NCBI RefSeq assembly: GCF_003722335.1
Contig: NZ_CP026100.1
Coordinates: forward strand, 2,082,001 to 2,146,000
From: Caulobacter flavus
GTDB taxonomy: Bacteria; Pseudomonadota; Alphaproteobacteria; Caulobacterales; Caulobacteraceae
Reading direction: 5' to 3'
Length of the DNA stretch: 64,000 bases
In this document: piece by piece, positions 62,857 through 64,000 of the stretch
Numbering within the stretch: position 1 is the first letter of the stretch
Layout of the letters: every line of letters begins with the position of its first letter
The notes under the pieces: model-generated
Told to the model about the DNA's origin: nothing
The model's database searches: none
The model's input: the letters and a program-made list of their open reading frames with translations, nothing else
Translations under genes and position numbers: made by a program

Positions 62857-63018
62857 TCAGTTTCGGGTCGTCCAGTCAGTGTCGGTATTGGCGCGGGGAT
62901 AGGCGCCGTCGCGACCGCTGCCCGCGCCAACATCGAGCGCCAGGCGAGACGAGGCTTGCTCGTAGAGCAAGCTCAACGTCGCTGCGTCGCGGTCATGGGC
63001 GGCGATTGTGTCGGTCAT
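62857..63018 (-). pseudogene. Remnant of a class I SAM methyltransferase
   Basis: 53 codons: MTDTIAAHDRDAATLSLLYE then directly LALDVGAGSGRDGAYPRA and a stop. The first stretch is a typical N-terminus and the second is SAM motif I of a family normally about 240 residues long. About a dozen residues between them, and everything after motif I, are missing. The frame continues upstream but that part is only antisense to the recombinase. It marks a chromosomal gene broken by insertion or deletion at the island edge. Confidence 0.65.
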
Positions 63019-63291
63019 GGATTCACTCACGGCCCGAGCCTGGCACGGCCGTGGGCAACGGGACTGACGCGACGTACGCGACCGAACGCCCGGTTCTTGG
63101 AGGGAATCCAAGGTCCGGTATTGGCGCGGCCCGGCCGAAAATGCAGACCTCCGGATCGGCAGAGATGGGTGGATGTCGGGAGTTAGACACGACATCAAAA
63201 CGATGCGTTTGCCGAAATGCACCTTTTGAAGCCCTGTTGGGGGTATCGATCGCTGGTATTCTGGCAAGGGGGGAGCCTGCGGAGGTTCACC

Positions 63292-64000
63292 ATGCCAGAA
63301 GGCTCCAAGCCCGAGTTGATACCGGCAGCGCAGTACCTGCGCATGTCGAAGGACCATCAGGATTATTCGATCCGTAATCAGGCGCGGTTCATTGCGAACT
63401 ATGCCCCAAGCCACGGCTTCAGGATCGTCAGGACATACGTCGATCCTGGTGAGAGTGGCCTGACATTGCGCGAGCGTCCTGGCCTTCGTGCCTTGCTGGC
63501 CGACGTCATCAAACCTGACTGTCCGTTCAAGCGGGTTCTGGTCCTGGACGTGAGCCGCTGGGGCCGTTTCCAGAAGCCGGACCAGGCCGGCGCCTATGAA
63601 TTCCTCTGCTATGAGGCGGGTGCGCCGGTTCATTTTTGCCGCGAAGTGTTCGAGAACGATGACTCGCCGGTGATGTCACTGCTCAAGCAGATCAAGCGAG
63701 TCCAGGCGGCGGAGTTTAGCCGCGAGCTGTCCCAAAAGGTGCTGTACGCGCAGCTTCTTCAGGCCAAGGTCGGCCACAAGCTGGGCGGACACCGGCGCTA
63801 CGGATTCGAGCGGATTCTTGTCGATGAGCATAACCGCCCGGTGCAGAAGCTGGAGCGCGGTCAGACGAAGGCGCTGAACAATCAACGCGTGGTTTACGCC
63901 GTCGGCGCGAGCGAAGAGATCGCTGTTATTCGGGATATTTTCCGGTGGTACGGCACCGACTGTATGCCCATGGACGCTATTGCCCGGCGGCTCAATGACA
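63292..64000 (+). CDS. Second serine recombinase, 3' end outside the window
   Basis: 236 residues visible, no stop before the right edge. GGAGG lies 6 bp before the ATG. Resolvase domain: AAQYLRMSKDHQDYSIRNQ (Ser19), then VLVLDVSRWGRFQKPD, and the start of the recombinase domain (HKLGGHRRYGFERILVDEHN). It is clearly a paralogue of the 33315 recombinase (same QYxRMS, DVSRWGRFQ, FEND blocks) but diverged. It may belong to a further element beginning here and extending rightwards; whether ParB/RepB-like genes follow cannot be seen. Confidence 0.9.
   Translation, partial: MPEGSKPELIPAAQYLRMSKDHQDYSIRNQARFIANYAPSHGFRIVRTYVDPGESGLTLRERPGLRALLADVIKPDCPFKRVLVLDVSRWGRFQKPDQAGAYEFLCYEAGAPVHFCREVFENDDSPVMSLLKQIKRVQAAEFSRELSQKVLYAQLLQAKVGHKLGGHRRYGFERILVDEHNRPVQKLERGQTKALNNQRVVYAVGASEEIAVIRDIFRWYGTDCMPMDAIARRLND

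Noticed and set aside
62857..63633. A 258-codon minus-strand frame as one gene
   Set aside because: Only its last 53 codons resemble a methyltransferase; the rest is antisense to the second recombinase and the gap before it.

Overview
The window is high-GC DNA with the gene content and codon bias of an alphaproteobacterium, most likely a Caulobacterales species (Caulobacter or a close relative). Pointers are the TonB-dependent receptor/sugar-acid cluster, the glnE and BlaI/M56 neighbourhood, and the palindromic intergenic repeats. No rRNA, tRNA or CRISPR array was recognised.

Chromosomal part (1-29.73 kb). A four-gene ECF-sigma operon on the minus strand (EF-hand protein, sigma factor, one-TM putative anti-sigma, start of a periplasmic metal-sensor-like protein) is followed by glnE. 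A BlaI repressor and M56 (BlaR1-like) membrane protease pair comes next. A TTAC-N4-GTAA box sits at the blaI promoter and again in front of a one-TM gene of unknown function, suggesting a small regulon. From 7.2 to 19.1 kb lies a probable uronate/aldarate-polysaccharide locus: TonB receptor, glucarate-type MFS carrier, Tat-exported unassigned protein, parallel beta-helix protein, type-B carboxylesterase, LysR regulator and 5-dehydro-4-deoxyglucarate dehydratase. From 19.5 to 29.7 kb is a complete cellulose operon with a fused BcsA-BcsB, BcsC, BcsD, BcsZ and a small Pro/Ala-rich accessory gene; the genes overlap and are probably translationally coupled.

Mobile and defence island (29.75 kb to the right edge). 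It opens with an array of short TAA-centred repeats, then two decapitated genes joined head to head (an SNF2 helicase and the C-terminus of a type I restriction HsdR), then a second repeat array that contains an inverted copy of the first array's repeat. Next comes a module of HTH gene, large serine recombinase and two ParB/RepB-like genes without a ParA. A Tn7-like core follows (tnsA, tnsB, tnsC and a long tniQ, every junction overlapping), with a hairpin-rich leader in front of tnsA. A HEPN-like gene then faces a minus-strand operon of about 16.7 kb that I read as an SspABCD-SspFGH DNA phosphorothioation defence system (sspA-B-C-D-F-G-H) plus a phosphorothioation-associated methyltransferase split over two reading frames. 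A DUF4365 nuclease-like gene lies just upstream, divergent. The right edge has a methyltransferase remnant and the 5' part of a second serine recombinase.

How it fits together. SspA (sulfur donor), SspB, SspC and SspD should put single-stranded phosphorothioate marks on host DNA, while SspF, SspG and SspH attack unmarked phage DNA. The Tn7-like and recombinase modules, the truncated restriction genes and the broken methyltransferase show that the segment has been assembled by repeated insertions next to the cellulose operon.
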